Assembly (NCBI RefSeq): GCF_013459645.1
Contig: NZ_CP054861.1
Coordinates: 354,501-418,500 of the forward strand
Source of the DNA: Martelella sp. NC20
GTDB taxonomy: Bacteria; Pseudomonadota; Alphaproteobacteria; Rhizobiales; Rhizobiaceae
Direction: 5' to 3'
DNA: 64,000 nucleotides
Part shown: positions 47,077 through 55,474 of the stretch, piece after piece
Layout: the number at the start of each line of letters is the position of its first letter
How positions within the stretch are numbered: the stretch's first letter is position 1
The notes under the pieces: generated by a model
The model's input: only the letters and a program-made list of their open reading frames with translations
Told to the model about the DNA's origin: nothing
The model's database searches: none
Program-made: the position numbers and the translations under genes

Positions 47077-48471
47077 GTGGCGGAAAGCAAGATATTCGCG
47101 GGTCCCCGGCTGCGCAGGCTGCGCAAGCAGATGGAACTGACGCAGACCGCGATGGCCGACGCGCTGTCGATCTCGCCCTCCTATCTCAACCTGATCGAGC
47201 GCAACCAGCGGCCGCTGACGGTGCAATTGCTGCTGAAGCTCGCCGCCGTCTATGACGTCGATATCGCCTCGCTGCAGGGGACAAGCAGCGGCACGATCGG
47301 TCAGCTCAAGGCGGTATTCGCCGACCCGCTTCTCGCCGGCGAGCTCCCTGGCGATCAGGAACTGATCGAGGTGGCCGAGGCCGCCCCCAATGCGGCCATC
47401 GGAATGATGAAGCTCTACCGCGCCTATCAGGAGCAGGCCGCCCGCCTTTCCGACCTCACCGCGCTGCTGGCCGAGGAGGGTCGCCCGACACATCTCGCGG
47501 GCCGGCAGCTGCCCCACGACGAGGTGCGCGAGGCGCTTTCGCGACGTCCATGGTATTTCGACGCCCTCGACCGCGCCGCCGAGGCGCTGCACGCGGAGCT
47601 TGCGCCGGGCGATGAAATCTCGGCCGCGCTCAAGGAATGGCTGCGCAACAAGCACGGCATCGCCGTCCGGGTGCTGCCGCCGCATGCCATGGTCAATCTC
47701 GGCCGCCGTTTCGACCGTCACACCATGCGGCTGTTCATCTCGGCGCGGTTCTCGCCCCATGACCGCCAGCGCGAAATCGCGATCGAGGCGGCGCTGCTGG
47801 CCTTCCGGCAGGAGATAGCCGCGGTGATCGAGGCGCTTGCGCTTTCCGGCGACGAGGCGCGGCGGATCGCCCGGTTCGAGCTTGCCCGCTACGCCGCCCA
47901 TGCGCTGATAATGCCCTACGGCCCGTTCGTGGAGGCCGCCCGCAGGGACCGGTTCGATCTTTCGCTTCTGGCCGGGCGGTTCGGCGTGTCGTTTTCACAG
48001 GCCGCGACCAGGCTTGTCAGCCTGCAACGGCCGGACAATACCGGCCTGCCGTTTTTCGCCATGGAAATCGATGCGGCCGGAAACATCCTGCGGCGGATCG
48101 GCGAGGGCGGCTTTCGCGGCGAATGCCCGAGGCTCGACGTCTATGACGCCTTCGCCAGAGCCGGCCGGCTGATCATTCAGCGCGCCGAGATGCCGGATGG
48201 CGCTGGGTTCCTGGTGGTGGCGCGAACGGTGGAGGGACCGGAACCGGCGTCGGGCGAGCGGCCGCATCTGACCGCGCTGCTACTCGGCCTGCCCTACGCG
48301 CATGCCGCCGCGACGGTCTATGCGAAGCCGGAAGAGCCCGCCACGCCCATCGGCCCGGTCTGCCGGCTTTGCGAGCGGATCGGCTGCCTGTCGCGCGCCG
48401 AACCGCCGGTGACCAAGCCGCTCGGCCTCGACGAAATGGTCGCAGGCCTGTCGGCCTTCGATTTCCGCTGA
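47077..48471 (+). CDS. ScfR-family transcriptional regulator (second copy, aceA-linked)
   Basis: A 464-residue ScfR regulator with the same order as the pcc-linked copy: XRE helix-turn-helix (about 10-65, MELTQTAMADALSISPSYLN), a central ImmA/IrrE-like domain, and a C-terminal Cys cluster CRLCERIGCLSRAEPP (C-x2-C-x4-C). GTG 47077 is used since AAGGATTT sits 12 bases upstream. It is divergent from aceA, implying control of isocitrate lyase by acetyl-CoA or a related acyl-CoA. Two ScfR paralogues within 17 kb, each beside a relevant catabolic operon, is notable. Confidence 0.9.
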   Translation: MAESKIFAGPRLRRLRKQMELTQTAMADALSISPSYLNLIERNQRPLTVQLLLKLAAVYDVDIASLQGTSSGTIGQLKAVFADPLLAGELPGDQELIEVAEAAPNAAIGMMKLYRAYQEQAARLSDLTALLAEEGRPTHLAGRQLPHDEVREALSRRPWYFDALDRAAEALHAELAPGDEISAALKEWLRNKHGIAVRVLPPHAMVNLGRRFDRHTMRLFISARFSPHDRQREIAIEAALLAFRQEIAAVIEALALSGDEARRIARFELARYAAHALIMPYGPFVEAARRDRFDLSLLAGRFGVSFSQAATRLVSLQRPDNTGLPFFAMEIDAAGNILRRIGEGGFRGECPRLDVYDAFARAGRLIIQRAEMPDGAGFLVVARTVEGPEPASGERPHLTALLLGLPYAHAAATVYAKPEEPATPIGPVCRLCERIGCLSRAEPPVTKPLGLDEMVAGLSAFDFR

Positions 48472-48579
48472 TCGCCGGCACGGATATTCGATCCTCGACC
48501 TGACGGAGCTTGTCGGCACGATCTTCGAAGCCGAGACCCGGACCGGATGTGAATAGAGCAGAGGGACACATCGAAAATG

Positions 48580-48602
48580 TGTGTAACTATAATCGTTACA
48601 CA
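48580..48602. promoter_or_regulatory. Operator-like palindrome TGTGTAAC-N7-GTTACACA
   Basis: Perfect 8-bp arms (48580-48587 and 48595-48602) separated by TATAATC, 84 bp before the ABC binding-protein start. The spacer could be a -10 element (TATAAT), which would put the operator over the promoter. The form is that of a dimeric repressor site; the regulator is unknown. Confidence 0.6.
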
Positions 48603-48686
48603 AAATGCAGAATTTCCCTGAAACATTTACACCTGTCCGGCACTCCCGTTATAGACGCTCCAACCAGAACACGCTTGGAGGAGCGC

Positions 48687-50177
48687 ATGACCCGCATTTT
48701 CACCACACTCGCCGCAGCCACGCTTGTCGCCGGCCTGATCGCCGCGCCGGCGCTTGCCGCCCCGCGCAGCGATGTCGTTGTCGGCATGGGGATCGAGCCG
48801 ACCGGGCTCGACCCAACCGCCGCCGCCCCCGTCGCGATCGGCCAGGTGGTCTGGAAGAACCTGTTCGAGGGACTGGTGACGGTCGATGAGGATGGCGATA
48901 TCGCCCCGCAGCTTGCCGAGGAATGGGATGTTTCCGAAGACGGGCTGAGCTATACGTTCAAACTGCGCGAGGGCGTGACCTTCCACAACGGCAAGCCGTT
49001 CACCGCAGAAACCGCGAAATATACGATCGACCGCATCATTGCGGCAGACAGCGTCAACCCGCAGAAGGCGCTTTACAGCGCGATCGACGCCGTCGCTGCG
49101 CCCGACGATCATACATTGGCGCTCACCCTTTCCCGCCCCGCCTACGACCTTCTCTACTGGCTCGGCTTTCCCGCCGCCGTGATGGTGGAACCCGACAGCG
49201 AAGCGACCAACGCCACCGCTCCGGTCGGCACCGGCCCGTTCGAATTCGGCGAATGGAAGAAGGGCAATCAGGTCACGCTCTCCCGCAACCCGGATTACTG
49301 GGGCGAAAAGCCCGCGCTTGAAACCGTGACCTTCCGCTTCATTTCCGACGCGCAGGCGCAGGCCGCAGCGCTCACCTCCGGCGGGGTCGATGCCATACCG
49401 GAATTTGGAGCCCCCGAACTCGTCAGCACGTTCGAGACCAATGACGCCTTCAAGGTCGTGCCGGGCACCACCGGCATGGAAGTGGTCGCCGGCATGAACA
49501 ATGCCAGACCGCCCTTTGACGACGTCCGGGTGCGCCAGGCGCTGATGATGGCGATCGACCGGCAGGCGATCATTGACGCCACCAATTCCGGTTACGGCAC
49601 CCCGATCGGCAGCCATTTCTCGCCTTCGGATGCCGGCTATGAGGACCTGACCGGCGTACTGCCCTACGACCCGGACAAGGCGAAGGCGCTGCTTGCGGAA
49701 GCCGGTTATGGCGATGGCCTGCAGTTCACCATCAAGGCGCCGAACCGCGGCTATGCCGAGCGCGCGGCGGAAATCATGCAGGCCTATTTCGCCCAGATCG
49801 GCGTCACGGCGACGATCGAATCCTCCGAATTTCCGGCGAAATGGCTGCAGGACGTGTTCAAGGACACCAATTACGACATGACCATTATCGGCCATGCCGA
49901 GCCGCTCGATATCGGCATCTATGCCCGCCATCCCTACTACTTCAACTATGACAATCCCGATTTCGACGCGACGATGACGGCGATTGCCGATGCGACCAGC
50001 ACCGAAGAACGGCTTGCCGGCTACAGGAAGGCCCAGGAAATTCTCGCCGGGGACGTGCCGGCGCTGTTTCTCTATGCCTGGCCCAAGATCGGGGTCTGGA
50101 ACGCCGATCTCGAAGGGCTGTGGGTCAACGAGCCGGTGCCCTCCAACGACATGACCGGCGTGCACTGGAGCAAGTAG
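48687..50177 (+). CDS. Peptide/nickel ABC transporter substrate-binding protein (SBP_bac_5)
   Basis: A 496-residue extracytoplasmic binding protein of the Dpp/Opp/Nik family. Signal peptide residues 1-25 end in APALAA. The body includes GMGIEPTGLDPTAAAP, FKLREGVTFHNGKPFTAE and PVGTGPFEFGEWKKGNQVTLSRNPDYWG, all family motifs. ATG 48687 has TTGGAGGAGC upstream. It is the first gene of a five-gene operon. The ligand (dipeptide, opine, glutathione-like or nickel complex) is not predictable; there are no extra His residues suggesting nickel. Confidence 0.9.
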   Translation: MTRIFTTLAAATLVAGLIAAPALAAPRSDVVVGMGIEPTGLDPTAAAPVAIGQVVWKNLFEGLVTVDEDGDIAPQLAEEWDVSEDGLSYTFKLREGVTFHNGKPFTAETAKYTIDRIIAADSVNPQKALYSAIDAVAAPDDHTLALTLSRPAYDLLYWLGFPAAVMVEPDSEATNATAPVGTGPFEFGEWKKGNQVTLSRNPDYWGEKPALETVTFRFISDAQAQAAALTSGGVDAIPEFGAPELVSTFETNDAFKVVPGTTGMEVVAGMNNARPPFDDVRVRQALMMAIDRQAIIDATNSGYGTPIGSHFSPSDAGYEDLTGVLPYDPDKAKALLAEAGYGDGLQFTIKAPNRGYAERAAEIMQAYFAQIGVTATIESSEFPAKWLQDVFKDTNYDMTIIGHAEPLDIGIYARHPYYFNYDNPDFDATMTAIADATSTEERLAGYRKAQEILAGDVPALFLYAWPKIGVWNADLEGLWVNEPVPSNDMTGVHWSK

Positions 50178-50180
50178 ACC

Positions 50181-51146
50181 GTGTGGAAAACCCGTCCGGC
50201 GGTGCGGCGCATCGCCGGCAATCTTGCCTTTATGGTCACAAGCCTGCTGGCCGTCTCCTTCATCATCTTCGCGGTGATGGCGGCGGTTCCGGGCGATCCG
50301 GCGGAAATCATGCTCGGCACTTCGGCGGCCCCCGACACGCTTGCAGCACTTCGCAGCCAGCTCGGCCTCGACCAGCCTTTCCTCCTGCGCTACGGCGACT
50401 GGCTGGCCGGCCTCCCGCGCGGCAATCTCGGGCTTTCCTACACCTATTCGACGCCGGTTGCCGAACTGATCGGCGAACGCCTCGCCGTCACCCTGCCGCT
50501 GGCCTTCTACGCCGTGGCGCTGTCGCTGCTGATCGCCCTTCCGCTCGGGGTCAGCGCCGGGGCCCGGCCGGGCGGACCGGCGGATATCGTGGCGACATTC
50601 TTCTCCCAGATCGGCATTGCCGTGCCCGGCTTCTGGATCGGCCTGCTGCTGATTCTCGGCGTGGCGCTGACGCTCGGCTGGTTTCCGACGGGCGGGTTTC
50701 CGGGCTGGCAGGCAGGCTTCCTGCCCGCCATCAACGCGTTGACGCTGCCGGCGATCGCGCTTGCCATCCCCCAGGCCGCTGTGCTGACGCGGGTGACGCG
50801 GACTTCCGTGATCGAAGTGGCGCGCGAGGATTTCGTGCGTACCGCGCGCGCCAAGGGCGCAAGCCGGATGCGGGCGCTGTGGCGTCATGTGGTTCCGAAC
50901 GCGCTGATCCCGGTCGTCACCATGCTCGGCATGCAGGTCTCGGTGCTGATCGCCGGCACCGTGCTGGTCGAAAACGTGTTCACCCTGCCGGGCCTTGGAA
51001 CGCTCGCCTATCAGGCGCTGTCGCAGCGCGACCTGATCGTGATCCAGAATGTCGCGCTGTTGTTCGCCGTCATCGTCATGGGCCTCAATTTCCTGGTCGA
51101 CACGCTTTATGCGGTGATCGATCCGCGCCTGAGGGCGGCGCGATGA
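50181..51146 (+). CDS. Dpp/Opp-type ABC permease, first subunit
   Basis: A 321-residue permease (DppB-like). GTG start at 50181, three bases after the binding-protein stop. A first helix (LLAVSFIIFAVMAAVPGDPA) is followed by the DppB-type periplasmic segment; the EAA loop is VRTARAKGASRMRALWRHVVPNALIP. The RADFVRTARAKG-like motif is strongly conserved. Its TGA overlaps the next gene's ATG. Confidence 0.9.
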   Translation: MWKTRPAVRRIAGNLAFMVTSLLAVSFIIFAVMAAVPGDPAEIMLGTSAAPDTLAALRSQLGLDQPFLLRYGDWLAGLPRGNLGLSYTYSTPVAELIGERLAVTLPLAFYAVALSLLIALPLGVSAGARPGGPADIVATFFSQIGIAVPGFWIGLLLILGVALTLGWFPTGGFPGWQAGFLPAINALTLPAIALAIPQAAVLTRVTRTSVIEVAREDFVRTARAKGASRMRALWRHVVPNALIPVVTMLGMQVSVLIAGTVLVENVFTLPGLGTLAYQALSQRDLIVIQNVALLFAVIVMGLNFLVDTLYAVIDPRLRAAR

Positions 51147-51949
51147 GACGCCTGCCGCTGATCATCGGGGCCACGATCACAATCGTGCTGGTCGCCGCCG
51201 CGATCCTCAGCCGGTTCTGGACGCCGATGGATCCCGCCGCGATCAACATTGCCGTCCGCCTGAAGGGGCCCGGCCCCGGCGGCCTGTTCGGCGCCGACCA
51301 GTTCGGCCGCGACGAATTGTCGATGATCATGGCCGGCGCATGGACCTCGCTGTCGATCGCGTTTTCCGCGGTTGCGATCGGGGGCGCCGCCGGCGCGGCG
51401 CTCGGCATGGCGGCCGCCGCAAGGCGAGGCGCCGCCGAGGCCGCGATCATGCGCGCCAACGATATCGTGTTCGCCTTCCCGCCGGTGCTGTCGGCGTTGC
51501 TGCTGGCCGCGGTGCTGGGCGGCGGGCCGGCGACCACCGTCACCGCGATCGCGCTGTTCATGGTGCCGGTGTTTGCCAGGGTCTGCCGGGGCGCGGCGCT
51601 GCGGATCTGGGCGCGCGACTATATCCTCGCCGCCCGCATGGCCGGCAAGACCGGGTTGACGATCACGCTCGAACACGTGCTCCCCAACATCGCCGCGCAG
51701 ATCATCGTGCAGGTCGCGATCCAGACCGGGCTTGCGATCCTCACCGAGGCGGGCCTTTCCTTCCTGGGCCTCGGCGTCGCGCCGCCGACGCCAAGCTGGG
51801 GGCGGATGCTGGCCGATGCCCAGACCTATCTCGCGACCGCCCCGCATCTGGTGCTGGCGCCGGGCCTTGCGATCGCCTTCTCCGTCCTCGGGCTCAATCT
51901 CCTGGGCGACGGGCTTGGCCGGCTGACCGATCCGCGCGAGACGGCATGA
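51143..51949 (+). CDS. Dpp/Opp-type ABC permease, second subunit
   Basis: A 268-residue permease (DppC-like): N-terminal helix (LPLIIGATITIVLVAAAILS), FGADQFGRDELSMIMAGAWTSLSIAFSAV, the diagnostic GxDxxGRD motif of DppC, and EAA loop DYILAARMAGKTGLTITLEHVLPNIAAQ. Start ATG 51143 overlaps the previous stop (ATGA); its own TGA overlaps the ATPase ATG at 51946. This indicates strong translational coupling. Confidence 0.9.
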   Translation: MRRLPLIIGATITIVLVAAAILSRFWTPMDPAAINIAVRLKGPGPGGLFGADQFGRDELSMIMAGAWTSLSIAFSAVAIGGAAGAALGMAAAARRGAAEAAIMRANDIVFAFPPVLSALLLAAVLGGGPATTVTAIALFMVPVFARVCRGAALRIWARDYILAARMAGKTGLTITLEHVLPNIAAQIIVQVAIQTGLAILTEAGLSFLGLGVAPPTPSWGRMLADAQTYLATAPHLVLAPGLAIAFSVLGLNLLGDGLGRLTDPRETA

Positions 51950-52752
51950 TGCTCGATATCCGCGATCTCACCATCAGTTTTGCGGACCGACGCGGCGGGC
52001 GACGGGCGGTGGTGCGCGACCTCGACCTGTCGCTGGCAAAGGGCGAAACGCTGGGCATTGTCGGTGAAAGCGGTTCGGGCAAATCGGTGCTGGCCTTGTC
52101 GGTGATCGGCCTGTTGCCGAAGACGGCGCGGGCGGAAGGCGAAATCCTGCTCGACGGCGAAAACCTGCTGGCGCTGCCGGAAAGACGGCTCACCCGCATG
52201 CGCGGCGCGGAAATCGGTATGATCTTTCAGGAACCGATGACCGCGCTGAACCCGGCCATGACCGCCGGCAGCCAGATTGCCGAAGCGCTCCGGCTGCACC
52301 GCCCGCTGTCACGGACTGAAGCCAGGGCGGAAGCGCGACGTCTGATGGACATGGTCCGTATCCGCGATGCAAGCACAAGAATAAATTCCTATCCGCACGA
52401 ACTCTCCGGCGGCGAGCGCCAGCGGGTCGGCATCGCGATCGCGCTTGCGCTGAAACCGAGACTGTTGATCGCCGACGAGCCGACCACCGCGCTCGACGTC
52501 ACCGTGCAGGCCGAGATACTGGACATCATCGACGATCTCGTTACAGAACTCGGCATCGGCCTGATCCTGATCTCCCACGATATCGGCGTCATCGCGCGGA
52601 TGGCGGATCGGGTTTTCGTGATGCATGACGGGCAACGGATGGAACAGGGGGAAACCGAAAACGTGCTGCGCCATCCCGCCCACGCCTATACCCGCGCGCT
52701 GCTGGCAGCCCTGCCCCGCCGGGTCCGGGCAGGACTGGAGGCCGGATCATGA
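51946..52752 (+). CDS. Dpp/Opp-type ABC ATPase, first subunit (DppD-like)
   Basis: A 268-residue ATPase. Walker A GESGSGKSV (about 38-46), Q-loop FQEPMTALNPAM, signature LSGGERQRVGIAIAL, Walker B LLIADEPTTALD, H-loop ISHD. The EPMTALNP wording is typical of DppD/OppD. It lacks the usual C-terminal oligopeptide/dipeptide extension with Cys residues, as it stops at about 268. ATGATG start: 51946 or 51949 would both fit. Confidence 0.9.
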   Translation: MMLDIRDLTISFADRRGGRRAVVRDLDLSLAKGETLGIVGESGSGKSVLALSVIGLLPKTARAEGEILLDGENLLALPERRLTRMRGAEIGMIFQEPMTALNPAMTAGSQIAEALRLHRPLSRTEARAEARRLMDMVRIRDASTRINSYPHELSGGERQRVGIAIALALKPRLLIADEPTTALDVTVQAEILDIIDDLVTELGIGLILISHDIGVIARMADRVFVMHDGQRMEQGETENVLRHPAHAYTRALLAALPRRVRAGLEAGS

Positions 52753-53531
52753 CCGCGCTCATCGAAACCGACGGACTGACCCGGCGCTATGGCGAGCGCA
52801 CCGCGCTGGACGGAGTCTCGATCGCCATGGAGCCCGGCGAAATCCTCGGCATTGTCGGCGAGAGCGGGTCCGGAAAATCGACCCTTGCCCGGCTGGTCAT
52901 GGCGCTCGACCACCCGACCGCCGGCAGGGTGCTGTTTACCGGCACCGACCTGTTTTCGCAGTCGTCGGGCGATCTCCGCAAGATGCGGCGTCATTTCCAG
53001 ATGGTGTTTCAGGATCCCTACAGCGCGCTCGATCCGCGCCAGACGATCGGCCGCATCGTCGCCGAACCGCTGGCGGTTGACCCCGATGCCCCCACCGGCA
53101 AGGCCCGGCGGTTGCGGGTTGCCGCACTTCTGGAAGAGGTCGGGCTGAAGGCGCGGGATATCGACCTCTACCCCCACGAATTTTCCGGCGGCCAGCGCCA
53201 GCGGATCGCGCTCGCCCGCGCGCTGATCACCCGCCCGAAACTGCTGGTCGCCGACGAACCGACCTCGGCACTGGACGTGACGGTGCAGGCGCAGATCCTC
53301 AGACTGATCCTCACGATGCGCGCCGATCACGGCGTCTCGGTGCTGCTGATCACCCATAATATCGCCGTGGTCGACGAGATCTGCGACCGCGTGGTCGTGA
53401 TGCGGGCGGGCCGCGTGGTGGAGGAAGGGCCGGTCCCCCAGGTGCTCGACAATCCGCGCGCCGCCTATACAAGCCGCCTGCTTGCCGCCGAGCCGACGCT
53501 CGCGAGAATCGGGCGCGGCCGGCGCGTATGA
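52749..53531 (+). CDS. Dpp/Opp-type ABC ATPase, second subunit (DppF-like)
   Basis: A 260-residue ATPase with Walker A GESGSGKST (about 37-45), Q-loop VFQDPYSALDPR, the DppF hallmark, signature FSGGQRQRIALARAL, Walker B LLVADEPTSALD, H-loop ITHN. Its ATG overlaps the preceding stop (ATGA, 52749-52752). It completes a five-gene importer. The short C-terminus again lacks the long Dpp tail. Confidence 0.9.
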   Translation: MTALIETDGLTRRYGERTALDGVSIAMEPGEILGIVGESGSGKSTLARLVMALDHPTAGRVLFTGTDLFSQSSGDLRKMRRHFQMVFQDPYSALDPRQTIGRIVAEPLAVDPDAPTGKARRLRVAALLEEVGLKARDIDLYPHEFSGGQRQRIALARALITRPKLLVADEPTSALDVTVQAQILRLILTMRADHGVSVLLITHNIAVVDEICDRVVVMRAGRVVEEGPVPQVLDNPRAAYTSRLLAAEPTLARIGRGRRV

Positions 53532-53831
53532 AAAAAAGCCCGGCCTGGCTTGCGGCCGACCGGGCAATGCGGCTTTGGCCGCGAGAGAGAATGCTGAACT
53601 GGTGTGCCGCCCATAGCGTTTCAAGAAGATGACGAAATTGTCATGTCTGGCGGGCGTGGTCCTTGCCGGTCACGGGGCCGGGAAACGCCGCCGCCGGACT
53701 GCGGTGGGCGGGAGCACGTCCCATTTCACGCGTTGAAACGCATCGTCATCGGATTGGCCGAAGATGGACAATCCGGCTAGCCTACATCATGCAGTTTGGG
53801 AGAACCGCATCGCGTTTGAGGGGAGGAACAC
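53532..53831. other. Gap between the Dpp-type operon and the TTT operon
   Basis: 300 bp. It starts with GCCCGG...CCGGGC (53538-53565) just past the DppF-like stop; on the minus strand this hairpin is followed by seven T, on the plus strand no T-run follows, so termination of the plus operon is doubtful. The rest should hold the promoter of the tctC-like gene; its ATG has GAGGGGAGG 11 bases upstream. No gene is seen. Confidence 0.5.
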
Positions 53832-54815
53832 ATGAGGACATTGCTTAAAACCATCGGGATCGCCGCCGCCGGAGCGATCTGCGCCGTGCTTGGCCCGGCA
53901 ACCGTCGCCCAGGCCAGGGACTGGCCGAACGACAAGCCGATCCGGATCGTCTTTCCGTTTCCGGCGGGGCCCGATTTTCTGGTGCGCATGATGGCCGCCG
54001 ATCTCGAGGAACAACTCGGCCAGACCGTTATCGTCGACAACAAGCCCGGCGCCGGCGGCACGATCGGCATGGCGTCGGTCGCCCACGCCAAACCCGACGG
54101 CTATACCTATGTGGTCGGGTTTCCCGGCCCGTCCGCAAATTACACCAACACCTATACCGGCCTGCCCTACGCGCCATTGGAAGATTTCGACTATGTCAGC
54201 CAGATCACCCATGGCGACATGGTGGTGGTGGCGCGGGCGGATTTTCCCGCCGACGATCTCGGCGAACTGCTGGACTATGCCAGGGCCCATCCGGGCGAGG
54301 TCAGCGCCGGCAATCCGGGCATCGGCTCCTACGGCCACATGATCGAACTGATGGTGAGCGAACAGGCCGAGGCCGGCCTCAAGATCGTGCCCTATCAGGG
54401 AACCTCGCCGATCCTCGTCGACCTGTTGTCGGGCAGCCTCGATATCTCGATCGACTTCCTGTCGGAGGCCTATACCGAACACCTGAAGTCGGGCAGCATG
54501 AAGGCGCTCGGCATCGCCTCGGCGGAACGCAACCCCGATTTCCCGGATGTCCCGACCTTCCAGGAGGCCGGCGTCGATCTGGTCGCGCCGCTCTGGTCCG
54601 GCGTTCTTGCGCCCAAGGGAACGCCCGATGAGGTGATCGCGGCGATGAACGAGGCAATCGCGACCTTCCTGGCCAGCGAAGAGGCGCAGGAGGCCTTCGC
54701 CAGGAACTACCAGCGCGCGACCTCGTCGACGCCGGAGGAACTGCAGGAAATGGCAGTCCGCGAGGAAGCCACCTGGCGCGATATCATCAAGAAGTACGAT
54801 ATCCGCAACAACTAG
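53832..54815 (+). CDS. Tripartite tricarboxylate transporter binding protein (TctC/Bug family)
   Basis: A 327-residue periplasmic Bug-family protein. The signal peptide (1-32) ends in TVAQA. The mature N-terminus DWPNDKPIRIVFPFPAGPD and VIVDNKPGAGGTIGMASVAHAKPDGYT match the TctC family, where the GAGG loop holds a carboxylate. Family ligands include citrate, glutamate and aromatic acids; no specificity can be deduced. It precedes tctB-like and tctA-like genes, separated by a 190-bp gap containing a partial family I repeat. Confidence 0.9.
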   Translation: MRTLLKTIGIAAAGAICAVLGPATVAQARDWPNDKPIRIVFPFPAGPDFLVRMMAADLEEQLGQTVIVDNKPGAGGTIGMASVAHAKPDGYTYVVGFPGPSANYTNTYTGLPYAPLEDFDYVSQITHGDMVVVARADFPADDLGELLDYARAHPGEVSAGNPGIGSYGHMIELMVSEQAEAGLKIVPYQGTSPILVDLLSGSLDISIDFLSEAYTEHLKSGSMKALGIASAERNPDFPDVPTFQEAGVDLVAPLWSGVLAPKGTPDEVIAAMNEAIATFLASEEAQEAFARNYQRATSSTPEELQEMAVREEATWRDIIKKYDIRNN

Positions 54816-54845
54816 GACGTTTCCGGGAGGGTGCCCGTTTGGCTA

Positions 54846-54880
54846 CTCGCCCCTCCGGGGCGAGAAGGTTGGGGGGGCTG
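54846..54880. repeat. Partial palindromic element, family I, copy E
   Basis: CTCGCCCCTCCGGGGCGAGA then AGGTTGGGGGGGCTG, matching the CCCCTCCGGGGCGAGAAGAT segment at 1246-1265 plus its flank. Only half the family I unit is present. It lies between the tctC-like and tctB-like genes. Confidence 0.6.
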
Positions 54881-55006
54881 TGCGGCGAGGCCATATGCGG
54901 TTCCCGTTGTATAGAGCAGGATCAACGCCGGGGTTAGAGGGGCGCGGCAATTCGCGCTTCATTCCATCGGGCCGCACGCAGCAGGTTTAAGACGCAGGAG
55001 ATCGAC

Positions 55007-55471
55007 ATGAGTGGAGGCGGTGCGCGCGGGAAAAACATCATCTTCTCCGGCATATTCCTGGTCATTTCCGTCGCCATGGGCGGCTATGCGCTGACGACCA
55101 TGAACATGGGCACGCTGGACAGAATGGGGCCGGCCTTCTTTCCGGTCGTGCTGTCGGCAATCCTGGCGGCGCTTTCGCTGATCGTGCTGTTTCTGCCGGC
55201 GCCGCCCGAGACAGAGCCATTTGTGATGGCGCCGCCGCGCGCGACCCTGATCATCATCGTCTGCCCGATGATTTTCGGCTTCGCCATCGAGCCTTTCGGC
55301 CTGCTGATCGCGGTCTTCCTGTCGATCTTCGTGTCCTGCCTTGCAAGCCAGGTGACGACATTGCGGCAGGCCGCGCTGCTTTCCGCCGCCTTCAGCCTGT
55401 TCTGCGTACTCGTCTTTCACTATCTGCTGAACATGACCATTCCCCTCTGGGGTTTCGTCTTCACGGGTTGA
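55007..55471 (+). CDS. Tripartite tricarboxylate transporter small membrane protein (TctB)
   Basis: A 154-residue protein with four helices: NIIFSGIFLVISVAMGGYAL, FFPVVLSAILAALSLIVLFL, a third around IIIVCPMIFGFAIEPFGLLIAV and a fourth at LSAAFSLFCVLVFHYLLNM. The MGTLDRMGPAFFPVVLS segment is a TctB signature. It forms the small subunit of the sodium-dependent secondary importer with TctA, which begins 3 bp after its stop. Confidence 0.88.
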   Translation: MSGGGARGKNIIFSGIFLVISVAMGGYALTTMNMGTLDRMGPAFFPVVLSAILAALSLIVLFLPAPPETEPFVMAPPRATLIIIVCPMIFGFAIEPFGLLIAVFLSIFVSCLASQVTTLRQAALLSAAFSLFCVLVFHYLLNMTIPLWGFVFTG

Positions 55472-55474
55472 TCC

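Noticed and set aside
48627..50888. A 753-codon open frame on the minus strand over the peptide-binding protein gene
   Set aside because: Overlaps a binding protein with signal peptide and family motifs on the other strand; no function visible.
53538..53565. A strong terminator after the peptide ABC operon
   Set aside because: The hairpin is there but the T-run is on the other strand, so it would terminate minus-strand transcripts, where no gene lies; noted as weak.
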